Shown here piece after piece: positions 1 through 7,492 of a stretch of DNA of 11,682 nucleotides. Numbering within the stretch: position 1 is the first letter of the stretch; each line of letters opens with the position of its first letter. The DNA is from SOIV01 sp964435925 (GTDB lineage Bacteria; Acidobacteriota; Aminicenantia; Aminicenantales; Aminicenantaceae). Location of the stretch: NCBI GenBank assembly GCA_964435925.1, contig CAYTBG010000091.1, positions 1-11,682 on the forward strand. Direction: 5' to 3'. A program made the translations under genes and the position numbers. A model generated the notes under the pieces. That model was given only the letters and a program-made list of their open reading frames with translations, made no database searches and had not been told where the DNA came from.

Positions 1-3
1 GCC

Positions 4-15
4 TTATTCGAATAA
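4..15. repeat. 12-bp perfect palindrome upstream of the sulfatase promoter
   Basis: TTATTCGAATAA equals its own reverse complement. It lies about 32 bp upstream of the -35 box of the first sulfatase gene, near the left edge of the window. It could be a dimeric regulator site or part of whatever ends upstream; nothing here decides between these, and a short AT-rich palindrome can arise by chance. Confidence 0.25.
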
Positions 16-47
16 ACTAGGGCTTATAGTCTGCAGAGCATCCCAGT

Positions 48-76
48 TTGACATTCTAGTGTTTGTCGTGTAGGTT
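48..76 (+). promoter_or_regulatory. Sigma70-type promoter for the sulfatase pair, apparently giving a leaderless mRNA
   Basis: A perfect -35 box TTGACA (48-53) is followed by a 17-bp spacer and a -10-like box TAGGTT (71-76, TAnnnT pattern). Transcription starting 7-8 nt after the -10 box would begin at 83-84, which is the A of the ATG at 84. No Shine-Dalgarno sequence precedes this ATG. The geometry is seen directly; actual use as a leaderless promoter is inferred. Confidence 0.7.
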
Positions 77-83
77 AAAAATC

Positions 84-2309
84 ATGGCGAAGAAAAAGAG
101 GAGAAAGCAGAAGAGAAAAAAGCCTATCTCTCAACCTCTCTCTGCCAGAGAAAATTCTTCTCAGGAAATAAAGAAAGAAAAGAAACCAGCTGCGAAAAAA
201 CCAATAAAATTTCTCTTATTTTTTTTTCCTTTCCTGATTGTCTTATCAGTTGCCTTTTTAATTTTAAAATTCTTCCCTTCAAAAGGGGAAGTAAAAAGAG
301 ATAGTGATTTGAATGTGCTTTTAATCATCATTGACACCTTAAGGGCGGATAGAGTAGGTTATAGCGGCTACGATATTGAAACACCCCATATTGATTTTTT
401 AGCATTTGAAGGAGCAAGATTTCTTAATACTGTTTGCCAGTATCCTATGACCCTTCCTTCCCATGCTTCCATATTGACCAGCACCTTCCCTCAATATCAT
501 GGGATAAAGAACAACGGCAATTACTATCTTGAAGAACGGTTTACGACATTAGCCGAGATATTAAAGGAAAAGGGCTTTGCGACTTCTGCCTTTATAGGCG
601 CTGTGGTTCTTGAATCTAAGTATGGATTGGCTCAAGGCTTCGCTCACTATGACGACACCTTTAAAACCCCTGAGTATTTAAAAATAATTGAGGCTCAAAA
701 TTTAGCCCAGGATGTCTTTCAATCCGCTCACCGTTGGTACGAAAAGAATTACAGGGAGAAATTTTTCATGTGCGTTCATTTCTATGATCCTCATGCGCCC
801 TATACTCCTCCTTCACCATATAAAGGAAAATACTCTGATCCTTATGATGGTGAAGTGGCTTATACGGATGTTTATGTCGGAAAACTGATTGAAATGTTGA
901 AAGAGAGGAATGTCTATGACAAAACACTCATTGTTCTAACCAGTGATCATGGGGAAGGATTAAATGAGCATGATGAGATCACACACGGGATTTTTCTTTA
1001 TGACACGACTCTTAAAGTTCCGCTTGTTTTCCACTGCCCGGGTATTGTGCCTAAAGGAAGGGCTATTGAGGAGCAGGTGAGGACAGTCGATATCATGCCG
1101 ACCATTCTGGATATATTGGATATAGAGATTCCTGCTTGGGTTCAGGGAGAATCTTTGGTTCCGTTGATCGAAAAGAAACATTCAGAGGGATTTGATTCCT
1201 ATGCTGAGACCTATTTTCCGTATCTCTCCAATGGCTGGTCTCCCTTAAAGTCTGTTCGCACAGAGAAATATAAATTCATTCAAGCTCCAAAACCCGAGCT
1301 TTATGATCTGCTCGATGACCCTCACGAATTGAGAAATATCGTGAAGGAGAAAGCAAGAATAGCGAAAGAAATGAGAGACAGATTGGAAGAGCTAGAAAGA
1401 ATGTTTTCATCTGAGGAGGCGCCTCCCAAAAAAACATTAAGCTTTGAGGAAAGAGAGAAGCTCCGGTCATTGGGTTATGTAGATTTTTTTGAGGAAGGGG
1501 ACCTTGAGAAATCAAGTCTTCCTGACCCGAAAGATAAAATTAAAATTTTTGGACAAATCCAGAAGGCTTATGATCTGTTTGGGAAAAAAAAATTCGGAGA
1601 GGCAGCAGAAATTTTAATCAAGGTACTGCCGTTGGACCATGATAACCCGGGAATCCATTATTTATTTGCCCGGCTTCATTTTAAAAATGCAAAATTCGCA
1701 GAAGCCGTGCAGGAATTAAAAAAAGTACTGCAAATCAATAACAGAAATACAGATGCTCTTTTACTCTCGGGCTTGTGCTATTTGAATATAAATAAACCGG
1801 ATAAGGCTATAAAAGAGTTAGAGAGAATTTCTGAAGTTATACCTCAAGATGTCGATTCTCTTTCCCTATTATCCTTAGCTTACAGGGATAAAGAAGATTT
1901 TACCAAGTCTTTAGAATATATTGAAAAGGCTATTGCCATCAACAGAGAGAATATAAAGTGGAGGCTCCAGTATGCGGAAACATTGGACCTGATGAGGGAA
2001 GATGAAAAAGCGCTCAGAGAATTTGAGTCTATTATGGAGAAAGACCCTGCCAATCCGCGGGTTTATTCGAGCTTGGGACTTTTTTATATGAACAGGGGAG
2101 AAGATGAAAAAGGAGTAAGCTTTTTTGAAAAATCCATCCAAATAGCTCCTTCTCCAGAGATTTATTATTATTTAGGATTTGCTTATAAAAAAGTGGGGAG
2201 GAACAAAGAGGCTATTGAAAGTTTAAAAAGGTACCTGGAATTAGCGCCGCCCTCTGAAGAAGAGAGAAAAGAGCTCGTCCAAAAAATCCTTTCTTCTATG
2301 GAAGAATAG
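84..2309 (+). CDS. Membrane-anchored sulfatase-superfamily protein with C-terminal TPR repeats (copy A)
   Basis: 741 aa. The N-terminus is strongly basic (MAKKKRRKQK), followed by one transmembrane segment at about residues 41-63 that should anchor the protein with the rest outside the cytoplasm. Residues ~77-420 form an alkaline-phosphatase/sulfatase fold: D84 in IIIDTLRADR, the active-site loop T123-L-P-S-H127, H232 and H237 in HFYDPH, D288-H289 in SDHGE, and H301. In classical sulfatases the loop reads C/S-x-P-S-R; here Thr sits at the nucleophile position, so formylglycine maturation is not possible and the activity may be hydrolase or transferase on a sulfate or phosphate ester. Residues ~487-735 hold about six TPR-like repeats. 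The ATG at 84 is preferred over the TTG at 63 because it gives exactly the length and N-terminus of the downstream paralogue and sits at the predicted transcription start. The substrate is unknown. Confidence 0.9.
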   Translation: MAKKKRRKQKRKKPISQPLSARENSSQEIKKEKKPAAKKPIKFLLFFFPFLIVLSVAFLILKFFPSKGEVKRDSDLNVLLIIIDTLRADRVGYSGYDIETPHIDFLAFEGARFLNTVCQYPMTLPSHASILTSTFPQYHGIKNNGNYYLEERFTTLAEILKEKGFATSAFIGAVVLESKYGLAQGFAHYDDTFKTPEYLKIIEAQNLAQDVFQSAHRWYEKNYREKFFMCVHFYDPHAPYTPPSPYKGKYSDPYDGEVAYTDVYVGKLIEMLKERNVYDKTLIVLTSDHGEGLNEHDEITHGIFLYDTTLKVPLVFHCPGIVPKGRAIEEQVRTVDIMPTILDILDIEIPAWVQGESLVPLIEKKHSEGFDSYAETYFPYLSNGWSPLKSVRTEKYKFIQAPKPELYDLLDDPHELRNIVKEKARIAKEMRDRLEELERMFSSEEAPPKKTLSFEEREKLRSLGYVDFFEEGDLEKSSLPDPKDKIKIFGQIQKAYDLFGKKKFGEAAEILIKVLPLDHDNPGIHYLFARLHFKNAKFAEAVQELKKVLQINNRNTDALLLSGLCYLNINKPDKAIKELERISEVIPQDVDSLSLLSLAYRDKEDFTKSLEYIEKAIAINRENIKWRLQYAETLDLMREDEKALREFESIMEKDPANPRVYSSLGLFYMNRGEDEKGVSFFEKSIQIAPSPEIYYYLGFAYKKVGRNKEAIESLKRYLELAPPSEEERKELVQKILSSMEE

Positions 2310-2349
2310 AGATATTTGTAGAAAGAATATTTTATATTGTACGATAATG

Positions 2350-2372
2350 CCTGGTATATTGAAGCAACCAGG
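2350..2372 (+). other. Small hairpin between the two sulfatase genes
   Basis: CCTGGT (2350-2355) and ACCAGG (2367-2372) form a perfect 6-bp inverted repeat around an 11-nt loop, extendable by one G-T wobble, and followed by a short TTT. The stem is too short and the T run too weak to be called a terminator with confidence; it could attenuate or stabilise the transcript. The rest of the 83-bp spacer is AT-rich with no clear promoter positioned for the ATG at 2393. Confidence 0.3.
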
Positions 2373-2392
2373 TTTAATGAGAAAGATTCTTC

Positions 2393-4618
2393 ATGGCTAA
2401 GAAAAAGAGAAGAAAGCATAAGAGAAAAAAACCAATCTCTCAACCTCTCTCTGCCCGAGAGGATTTTTCTCAAGAAATAAGGAAAGAAGAGAAACCGGCT
2501 GCAAGAAAGCCAATAAAATTTCTCTTTTTTCTCATCCTTTTCCTGATTGTCTTATCAGTTGCCCTTTATATTTTCACTTTCCCCACTTCAAAAGAGGAAG
2601 TAAAAAGAGAGAGTGATTTGAATGTGCTCTTAATTATCATCGACACCTTAAGAGCGGATAGAGTGGGCTATAGCGGCTACGATATTGAAACACCCCATAT
2701 TGATTTTTTGGCGCTCAAGGGAGCAAAATTCCTGAATACTGTTTGCCAGTATCCCATGACTCTTCCTTCCCATGCTTCCATATTGACCAGTACCTTCCCT
2801 CAATATCATGGGATAAAGAACAACGGCAATTATTATCTCGAAGAACGATTTACGACATTAGCTGAGATATTAAAGGAAAAGGGCTTTGCGACTTCCGCCT
2901 TTATAGGCGCTGTGGTGCTTGAATCCAAGTTTGGATTGGCTCAAGGTTTTGATCACTATGACGATACATTCAGGACTCCTGATTATCTAAAGGAGATTGA
3001 GACTCAGAATTTAGCTCAAGATGTCTTTCAATCTGCTCACAGTTGGTTTGATAGAAACTATCAAGAAAAATTTTTCATGTGGGTTCATTTCTATGATCCT
3101 CATGCGCCTTATACTCCTCCTTCACCCTACAAGGAAAAATACTCTGATGCCTATGATGGTGAAGTGGCTTATACGGATGTGTATGTCGGAAGACTGATTG
3201 AAATGTTGAAGGAGAAGAATGTTTATGAGAAAACACTCATTGTTCTGACCGGTGACCACGGCGAAGGGTTAAATGAGCATGATGAGATCACACACGGGTT
3301 TTTTCTTTATGATACTACTCTTAAAGTGCCGCTTGTTTTTCACTGTCCGGGTATTGTGCCTAAAGGAAGAGCTGTTGAGGAACAGGTGAGGACAGTCGAT
3401 ATTATGCCGACCATTCTGGATATATTGGATATCGAGATTCCTGCTTGGCTTCAGGGAGAATCTTTGGTTCCTATGGACGAAAAGAAACATTCAGAGGGAT
3501 TTGATTCCTATGCTGAGACCTATTTTCCGTTTCTCTCCAGTGGCTGGTCTCCGTTAAAAGCTGTTCGCACTGAAAGATATAAATTCATTCAAGCCCCAAA
3601 GCCAGAGCTTTATGATCTGGTCGATGACCCTCACGAATTAAAAAATATCGTGAAGCGGAAAGCAAAAATAGCGAAAGAAATGGGAGACAGGTTGGAAGAG
3701 CTAGAAAGAGTGTTTTCATCTGAGGAGACGCCTCCCAAAAAAGCATTAAGCTTTAAGGAGAGAGAGAAACTCCGGTCATTGGGTTATATAGATTTTCATG
3801 AGGAAGGAGACCTTGAGAAATCAAGTCTTCCCGATCCGAAAGATAAAATTAAAATTTTTAACCAAATCCAGACAGCTGATAATTTGTTTGGAGAGGGAAG
3901 ATTTGATGAAGCAAGAGAAATTTTAAACAGTTTACTGCCCTTTGACCCTAATAATCCAGGGATCCACTTTTTATTAGCTCAGCTTCACTTTAAAAATGCA
4001 GAATATGAAGAAGCCATTCAAAAATTGAGAAAAGTATTGCAGGTCAACAGCAGAAATACTACAGTCCTTTTGCAATTAGGCTTGTGCTATTTGAATATAA
4101 ATGAGCCCTACGCCGCCGAAAGAGAATTTGAAAAAATTTTTCAAATTACTCCTCAAGACGTCGATTCCCTCTCTATCATATCCATAGCTTACAAGGATAA
4201 AGGGAATCTTACCAAGTCTTTAGAATATATTGAAAAGGCTATTACCTTAGACAGAGAGAATATAAAGTGGAGGCTCCAGCATGCGGAAACATTAGATCTG
4301 ATGAGGGAAGATGAGAAAGCGCTCAGAGAATTTGAGTATATTATGGAGAAAGACCCTGCCAATCCCAAGGTTTATTTGGGCTTGGGGCTTTATTATATGA
4401 ACAGGGGAAAACATGAGAGAGGAATAGCTTCTTTTGAAAAGTCACTCCAATTACTTCCTTCTCCAGAGGTTTATTTTTGTTTAGGACTTTCTTATAAAAT
4501 GTTAGGAAGGAATAAAGAGGCTATCGAAAGTTTGAAAAGATACCTGGAATTAGCAACGCCCTCTGAAGAGGAGAGAAAAAAGCTCGTTCAAAAAATCCTT
4601 TCCTCTATGGAAGAATAA
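2393..4618 (+). CDS. Membrane-anchored sulfatase-superfamily protein with C-terminal TPR repeats (copy B)
   Basis: 741 aa, tandem paralogue of the gene 83 bp upstream, with the same layout: basic N-terminus (MAKKKRRKHK), transmembrane segment at ~41-63, sulfatase fold ~77-420, TPR-like repeats ~487-735. The catalytic set is preserved: D84, T123-L-P-S-H127, H232, H237, D288-H289, H301. Thr again replaces the Cys/Ser of formylglycine sulfatases. Differences near the active site include W230 for C230 and TGDHGE for TSDHGE. No strong Shine-Dalgarno or correctly placed promoter precedes it, so it is probably co-transcribed with copy A. Its stop codon is 4 bp from the stop of the convergent gene. 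The uneven divergence suggests the TPR part has taken a different partner from copy A; this is inference. Confidence 0.9.
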   Translation: MAKKKRRKHKRKKPISQPLSAREDFSQEIRKEEKPAARKPIKFLFFLILFLIVLSVALYIFTFPTSKEEVKRESDLNVLLIIIDTLRADRVGYSGYDIETPHIDFLALKGAKFLNTVCQYPMTLPSHASILTSTFPQYHGIKNNGNYYLEERFTTLAEILKEKGFATSAFIGAVVLESKFGLAQGFDHYDDTFRTPDYLKEIETQNLAQDVFQSAHSWFDRNYQEKFFMWVHFYDPHAPYTPPSPYKEKYSDAYDGEVAYTDVYVGRLIEMLKEKNVYEKTLIVLTGDHGEGLNEHDEITHGFFLYDTTLKVPLVFHCPGIVPKGRAVEEQVRTVDIMPTILDILDIEIPAWLQGESLVPMDEKKHSEGFDSYAETYFPFLSSGWSPLKAVRTERYKFIQAPKPELYDLVDDPHELKNIVKRKAKIAKEMGDRLEELERVFSSEETPPKKALSFKEREKLRSLGYIDFHEEGDLEKSSLPDPKDKIKIFNQIQTADNLFGEGRFDEAREILNSLLPFDPNNPGIHFLLAQLHFKNAEYEEAIQKLRKVLQVNSRNTTVLLQLGLCYLNINEPYAAEREFEKIFQITPQDVDSLSIISIAYKDKGNLTKSLEYIEKAITLDRENIKWRLQHAETLDLMREDEKALREFEYIMEKDPANPKVYLGLGLYYMNRGKHERGIASFEKSLQLLPSPEVYFCLGLSYKMLGRNKEAIESLKRYLELATPSEEERKKLVQKILSSMEE

Positions 4619-4632
4619 GAGATTATTCTTCC
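4609..4632. terminator. Inverted repeat covering two convergent stop codons, possible bidirectional terminator
   Basis: GGAAGAATAA (4609-4618) pairs perfectly with TTATTCTTCC (4623-4632) around the tetraloop GAGA, which fits the stable GNRA class when read on the plus strand. The arms contain the last Glu-Glu codons and the TAA stop of each convergent gene. The stem is AT-rich (3 of 10 pairs are G-C); the plus strand continues with a T-rich stretch (TTCTTTATCATTTTTT) and the minus strand has a six-T run a little downstream. Termination in both directions is plausible but not certain. Confidence 0.5.
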
Positions 4633-5615
4633 TTCTTTATCATTTTTTCCAAGTAAGGGATTAAGTTTCTAATTGTCGGTGCCTCAGGAGATTCTGGTTC
4701 AATCTCTAAAAATTTATTGAAATATTCTATAGATTTGCTGTATTCAGCTTTATTTAAATGAACATACCCTAGCTTTAAATAAGGCTTCCCCCAATCCTCT
4801 CTGATCTGAGTAGCCATCTCGAAATACTTAATTGCCTCATCCATTTTGAGGCTTTTGAAATATATTTCGCCTATATTGTAAGCTAAGGTTTCATCCTTCG
4901 AATAAAGTTCAATGGCCTGTATAAAATAACTTTGAGCTGTTTCATAATCTTCCTTTTTTAAATAAATTTCTCCTGAGGCAGCTAAAGCTTTTGCAGAAGC
5001 ATCATCTTCTTTCAGTTCTACTTTTACCTCTTTAGCTGCTGCTATGACTAAGTTATACTGTTCGAGAGCTTTATCAAATTCACCTTTTTCTTTATAACAG
5101 TTGCCAATATTTATCCGAATTTGATAAACACTTGGATTTTTCTGGAGGAACTCTTGATAAGCTGCAATCGCTTCATCATACTTTTTCTCTGAAAGGAATC
5201 GATCTCCTTGTTCAAAAAGCTGCACTGTGGTTTCATCTTCAATGAGTGGCATGTTAGTTATTCCCGTGATCCTCTTTAGGGTAAATGTAATGGGAGGATT
5301 CCTCCGCAACTGACGTACATTTACCTCCACAAAGGAAAATCCATATCCTTTAGCAACGGCAGTAACCCTCCAAAACCCAGTACCTAATCCTAAAATAGCC
5401 CATTCTCCTTTTTCATCCGAAGTTGTTTCCATTTTCACATCTGCCTTCAAGCTTTGGGCGGTTATTTTTGCATTTTTTACGGGATTCCCAGCTTCGTCTT
5501 TGACTTTTCCCGTGATTCTTCCTTCCCCTAATCCTTCCTGAGAGTGAAGTTGAAGAGTGAGAAAAAGGAGGATAGATAAGAGAGCAAAAAGTTTGAATAT
5601 TGATTTATTATTCAT
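4623..5615 (-). CDS. Secreted protein with carboxypeptidase-regulatory-like domain and TPR repeats
   Basis: 330 aa. Residues 1-~25 are a signal peptide (hydrophobic core LLSILLFLTLQL, probable cleavage after HSQ). Residues ~33-115 match the carboxypeptidase-regulatory-like beta-sandwich (ITGKVKDEAGNPVKNAKI, later GFWRVTAVAKGY and ITFTLKR), a fold common in envelope and surface proteins. Residues ~131-310 hold about five TPR units with the usual small and aromatic spacing, such as AYNIGEIYFK and YLKLGYVHLN. It is the last gene of the minus-strand operon, 47 bp after the GWxTD lipoprotein gene, with a strong Shine-Dalgarno AAAGGAGG (5630-5623) 7 nt before the ATG. The role is probably protein-protein scaffolding in the periplasm or at the outer membrane; no catalytic motif is visible. 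Confidence 0.85.
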   Translation of the reverse strand: MNNKSIFKLFALLSILLFLTLQLHSQEGLGEGRITGKVKDEAGNPVKNAKITAQSLKADVKMETTSDEKGEWAILGLGTGFWRVTAVAKGYGFSFVEVNVRQLRRNPPITFTLKRITGITNMPLIEDETTVQLFEQGDRFLSEKKYDEAIAAYQEFLQKNPSVYQIRINIGNCYKEKGEFDKALEQYNLVIAAAKEVKVELKEDDASAKALAASGEIYLKKEDYETAQSYFIQAIELYSKDETLAYNIGEIYFKSLKMDEAIKYFEMATQIREDWGKPYLKLGYVHLNKAEYSKSIEYFNKFLEIEPESPEAPTIRNLIPYLEKMIKKEE

Positions 5616-5662
5616 GTCAAAACCTCCTTTTCTGAAGATGATTATCTATTATAGATAAAATA

Positions 5663-7461
5663 TCATTTGACTTTAACTTCAAACGGTATGTCTTTTTTCA
5701 TGGATAGATTGGAGGTTTTATCTTTTATTTTTATCTCCAGGATAAATTGGCCGGGCTCCAGATATTTTTCNNNNNNNNNNNNNNNNNNNNNNNNNNNNNN
5801 NNNNNNNNNNNNNNNNNNNNNNNNNNNNNNNNNNNNNNNNNNNNNNNNNNNNNNNNNNNNNNNNNNNNNNTTTTATCTTTTATTTTTATCTCCAGGATAA
5901 ATTGGCCGGGCTCCAGATATTTTTCTCCTATTTTTAAAGGCAGAGGGTGGTTGATAAAAGGGGAAGAGTAGGTTTGAGTTGCATATTTAATCACATCTTC
6001 CTTGCCTTTTTTAACCTTATAATCAATCTCAATGTCAAATTTCTTCGCCTGGTTCGGGCGGGCTCCGTAGATGAAATAAAAAATATCAGGCGTTTCTCCT
6101 TGATGGAAGATATTTTTTACTTTTGGTTCTATCTTCAGGACTGAGTAAAAGAAACAGTTTTTATGGACCTTGACTTCCCTTTCTGGAGAAGAAATCCTCT
6201 GGAGAGATTTAACAAAGAAAACAGGAGTTGTCTCTAATCTTCTTTGGAAGGAGAGAGGGTCAGGCAGGGAAAATTCAATGTAAGTTGTTCCAATATCTGA
6301 CAAGCCAGTCGAGGCAAAAGCCAGGGCTAAGAGATAATCACCTGGAGGAAGGGGGTTACCGATATAATAGAGGTTCTCTTCTTCGGGATTAAACCCTTCT
6401 CTCTCCACTTCAAGAGGATAAGGGATGTAAATTTCTTTGAACATCCCTTTCACCTTTCCTTTCTCCATCTTATAGAATCGCAAAAAGACATCTAACTCAA
6501 TGAATAGTGTCTTGGAAGCAGTGTCTTTTTCTGTTTGTTCCAGCGTTTTCGCCTCTTCTTGGAAATTCAAATCAGCGTTTTTTAATTTAATGAGAAAAAC
6601 GGCATGGACATTATTCTCCTGTGCAGGAAGGTAGAGAGTTCGAAGATGATTGACGGTGATATCGGTTCGAGGAATTTTGGTTAAAATCCCTTCATCAAAT
6701 ATCTCCCTAACCTCATAAGGTATTTTTATCTCTTCATATAAAACTTCAACTTCGCCTTCTTTTGTTTCGGGTTTTTCCTGACTTTTGGTTATAGACTTAC
6801 CTGTTTCCTGAGTTTTCTCCAATTCTATTTCTTGAGGGGATTTTCGAGTAGAAATCGATCCAGGACGTGAGACTGTGGCGACGACGGTTCTTTCGGTTTT
6901 TTCCCCAACGCGCGCGGCATAAGGAATATTCATGCCTCCTGGAATGAAGGTGTTAATGGTTTCACGGGAAAAATTGGTTGCTAATCTATAATCATTGGTG
7001 TTTGAGAAATCAATGAATTCCAATCGCAATTCTGGTTTATTGGGTAAATTGTTGTAAATCCATATTTCCGCTGGTTTATCCTCGGATGTTATTCCCATAG
7101 GAAAATCTTCGACATCATTAGGAGGGCCGAAGAGAATGTAAGTCATCCCTCTATCTGTCAGCCAGCCTGGTTTGCTTCCACGGAGAAGTTTATTGGCCGC
7201 CTCAATTCTTTGAAAATATATTTCTTTAAATTCATTACGGGGAGTATTGGGAGTCGGGTCCCTTTTTAACCAGAACTCCTCGATGAATTTCTCTCTTTCT
7301 TCAACCCCAGAAAGATTTAAAAAAGCTCGTTCCTCTTCTTTCACGATGATGTATCTGGCCTTAGAAAAAAATTCTTTCTCAGATGGAGTTAGATTTTTCG
7401 GCAGTGAAGCACAGGTAGCCAGAAGAATTAAAGAGAGTAAGAAAGGTATGATTTTTTTCAT
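5663..7461 (-). CDS. GWxTD-domain lipoprotein interrupted by a scaffold gap (547 aa when repaired)
   Basis: The N-terminus is a lipoprotein-like signal (hydrophobic LLSLILLAT, Cys17; Thr before the Cys is unusual). The GWxTD domain follows: RYIIVKEEE, ER-FI-EEFW-KRDPTPNTP, NEF, AAN, then PGWLTDRG (GWLTD 99-103) and YILFGPP. A polar linker (~200-240) leads to a C-terminal beta-rich part. As written, 100 Ns plus a repeated 55-mer shift the frame and the protein would end wrongly at 5731. Removing 155 nt (the Ns and one 55-mer copy) restores one frame that reads on as TSNLSMKKDIPFEVKVK and stops at TGA 5663-5665, a typical beta-strand ending. The ATG at 7461 has GGGGAG 7 nt upstream (7474-7469). 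Third gene of the operon, 31 bp after its neighbour. The biochemical function of the GWxTD family is unknown. Confidence 0.88.
5716..5770. repeat. 55-bp direct repeat, copy left of the N gap
   Basis: Bases 5716-5770 are identical over all 55 positions to 5871-5925. The copies abut the two sides of the 100-N gap exactly. This is what two contig ends sharing an unmerged assembly k-mer overlap would look like, not a biological repeat. Confidence 0.95.
5771..5870. other. Assembly gap (100 N), probably artefactual
   Basis: Exactly 100 Ns, the usual placeholder for a gap of unknown size. The flanking 55-mers are identical, and collapsing them gives an uninterrupted reading frame through the lipoprotein gene, so the true gap length is probably minus 55 bases and no sequence is missing. 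Confidence 0.95.
5871..5925. repeat. 55-bp direct repeat, copy right of the N gap
   Basis: Identical to 5716-5770. In the minus-strand gene both copies would encode the same stretch around EKYLEPGQFILEIKIKDK; only one copy is needed for an intact gene. Confidence 0.95.
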
Positions 7462-7492
7462 TTTTTTTCTCCCCTACATTAAAATAAGATTT

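Larger units (their letters stand above)
84..4618 (+). repeat. Tandem gene duplication (84-2309 and 2393-4618)
   Basis: The two units have identical length (2226 nt each, offset 2309) and align end to end without net indels. By hand alignment the sulfatase domains are about 90% identical in protein, while the first TPR block (about residues 488-606) is only about 60% identical; identity rises again afterwards. Similarity starts essentially at the ATG and fades within about 15 nt after the stop, so the promoter in front of copy A was not duplicated. Confidence 0.9.

Noticed and set aside
63..83. Upstream TTG start adding seven residues (MSCRLKI) to sulfatase copy A
   Set aside because: The paralogue starts at the equivalent of the ATG at 84, both proteins are then exactly 741 aa, and the promoter predicts transcription starting at about 83-84.
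84..4618. Composite transposon or insertion-sequence origin for the large direct repeat
   Set aside because: No transposase, terminal inverted repeats or target duplications are seen; the repeat units are the genes themselves, so simple tandem duplication explains it.
5731..5770. C-terminal end KNIWSPANLSWR for the GWxTD lipoprotein
   Set aside because: It is read out of frame through the second 55-mer copy; collapsing the repeat gives a different, continuous ending that stops at 5663-5665.
5667..5971. Plus-strand reading frames spanning the Ns
   Set aside because: They are antisense to the lipoprotein gene, consist largely of N, and have no Shine-Dalgarno or family resemblance.
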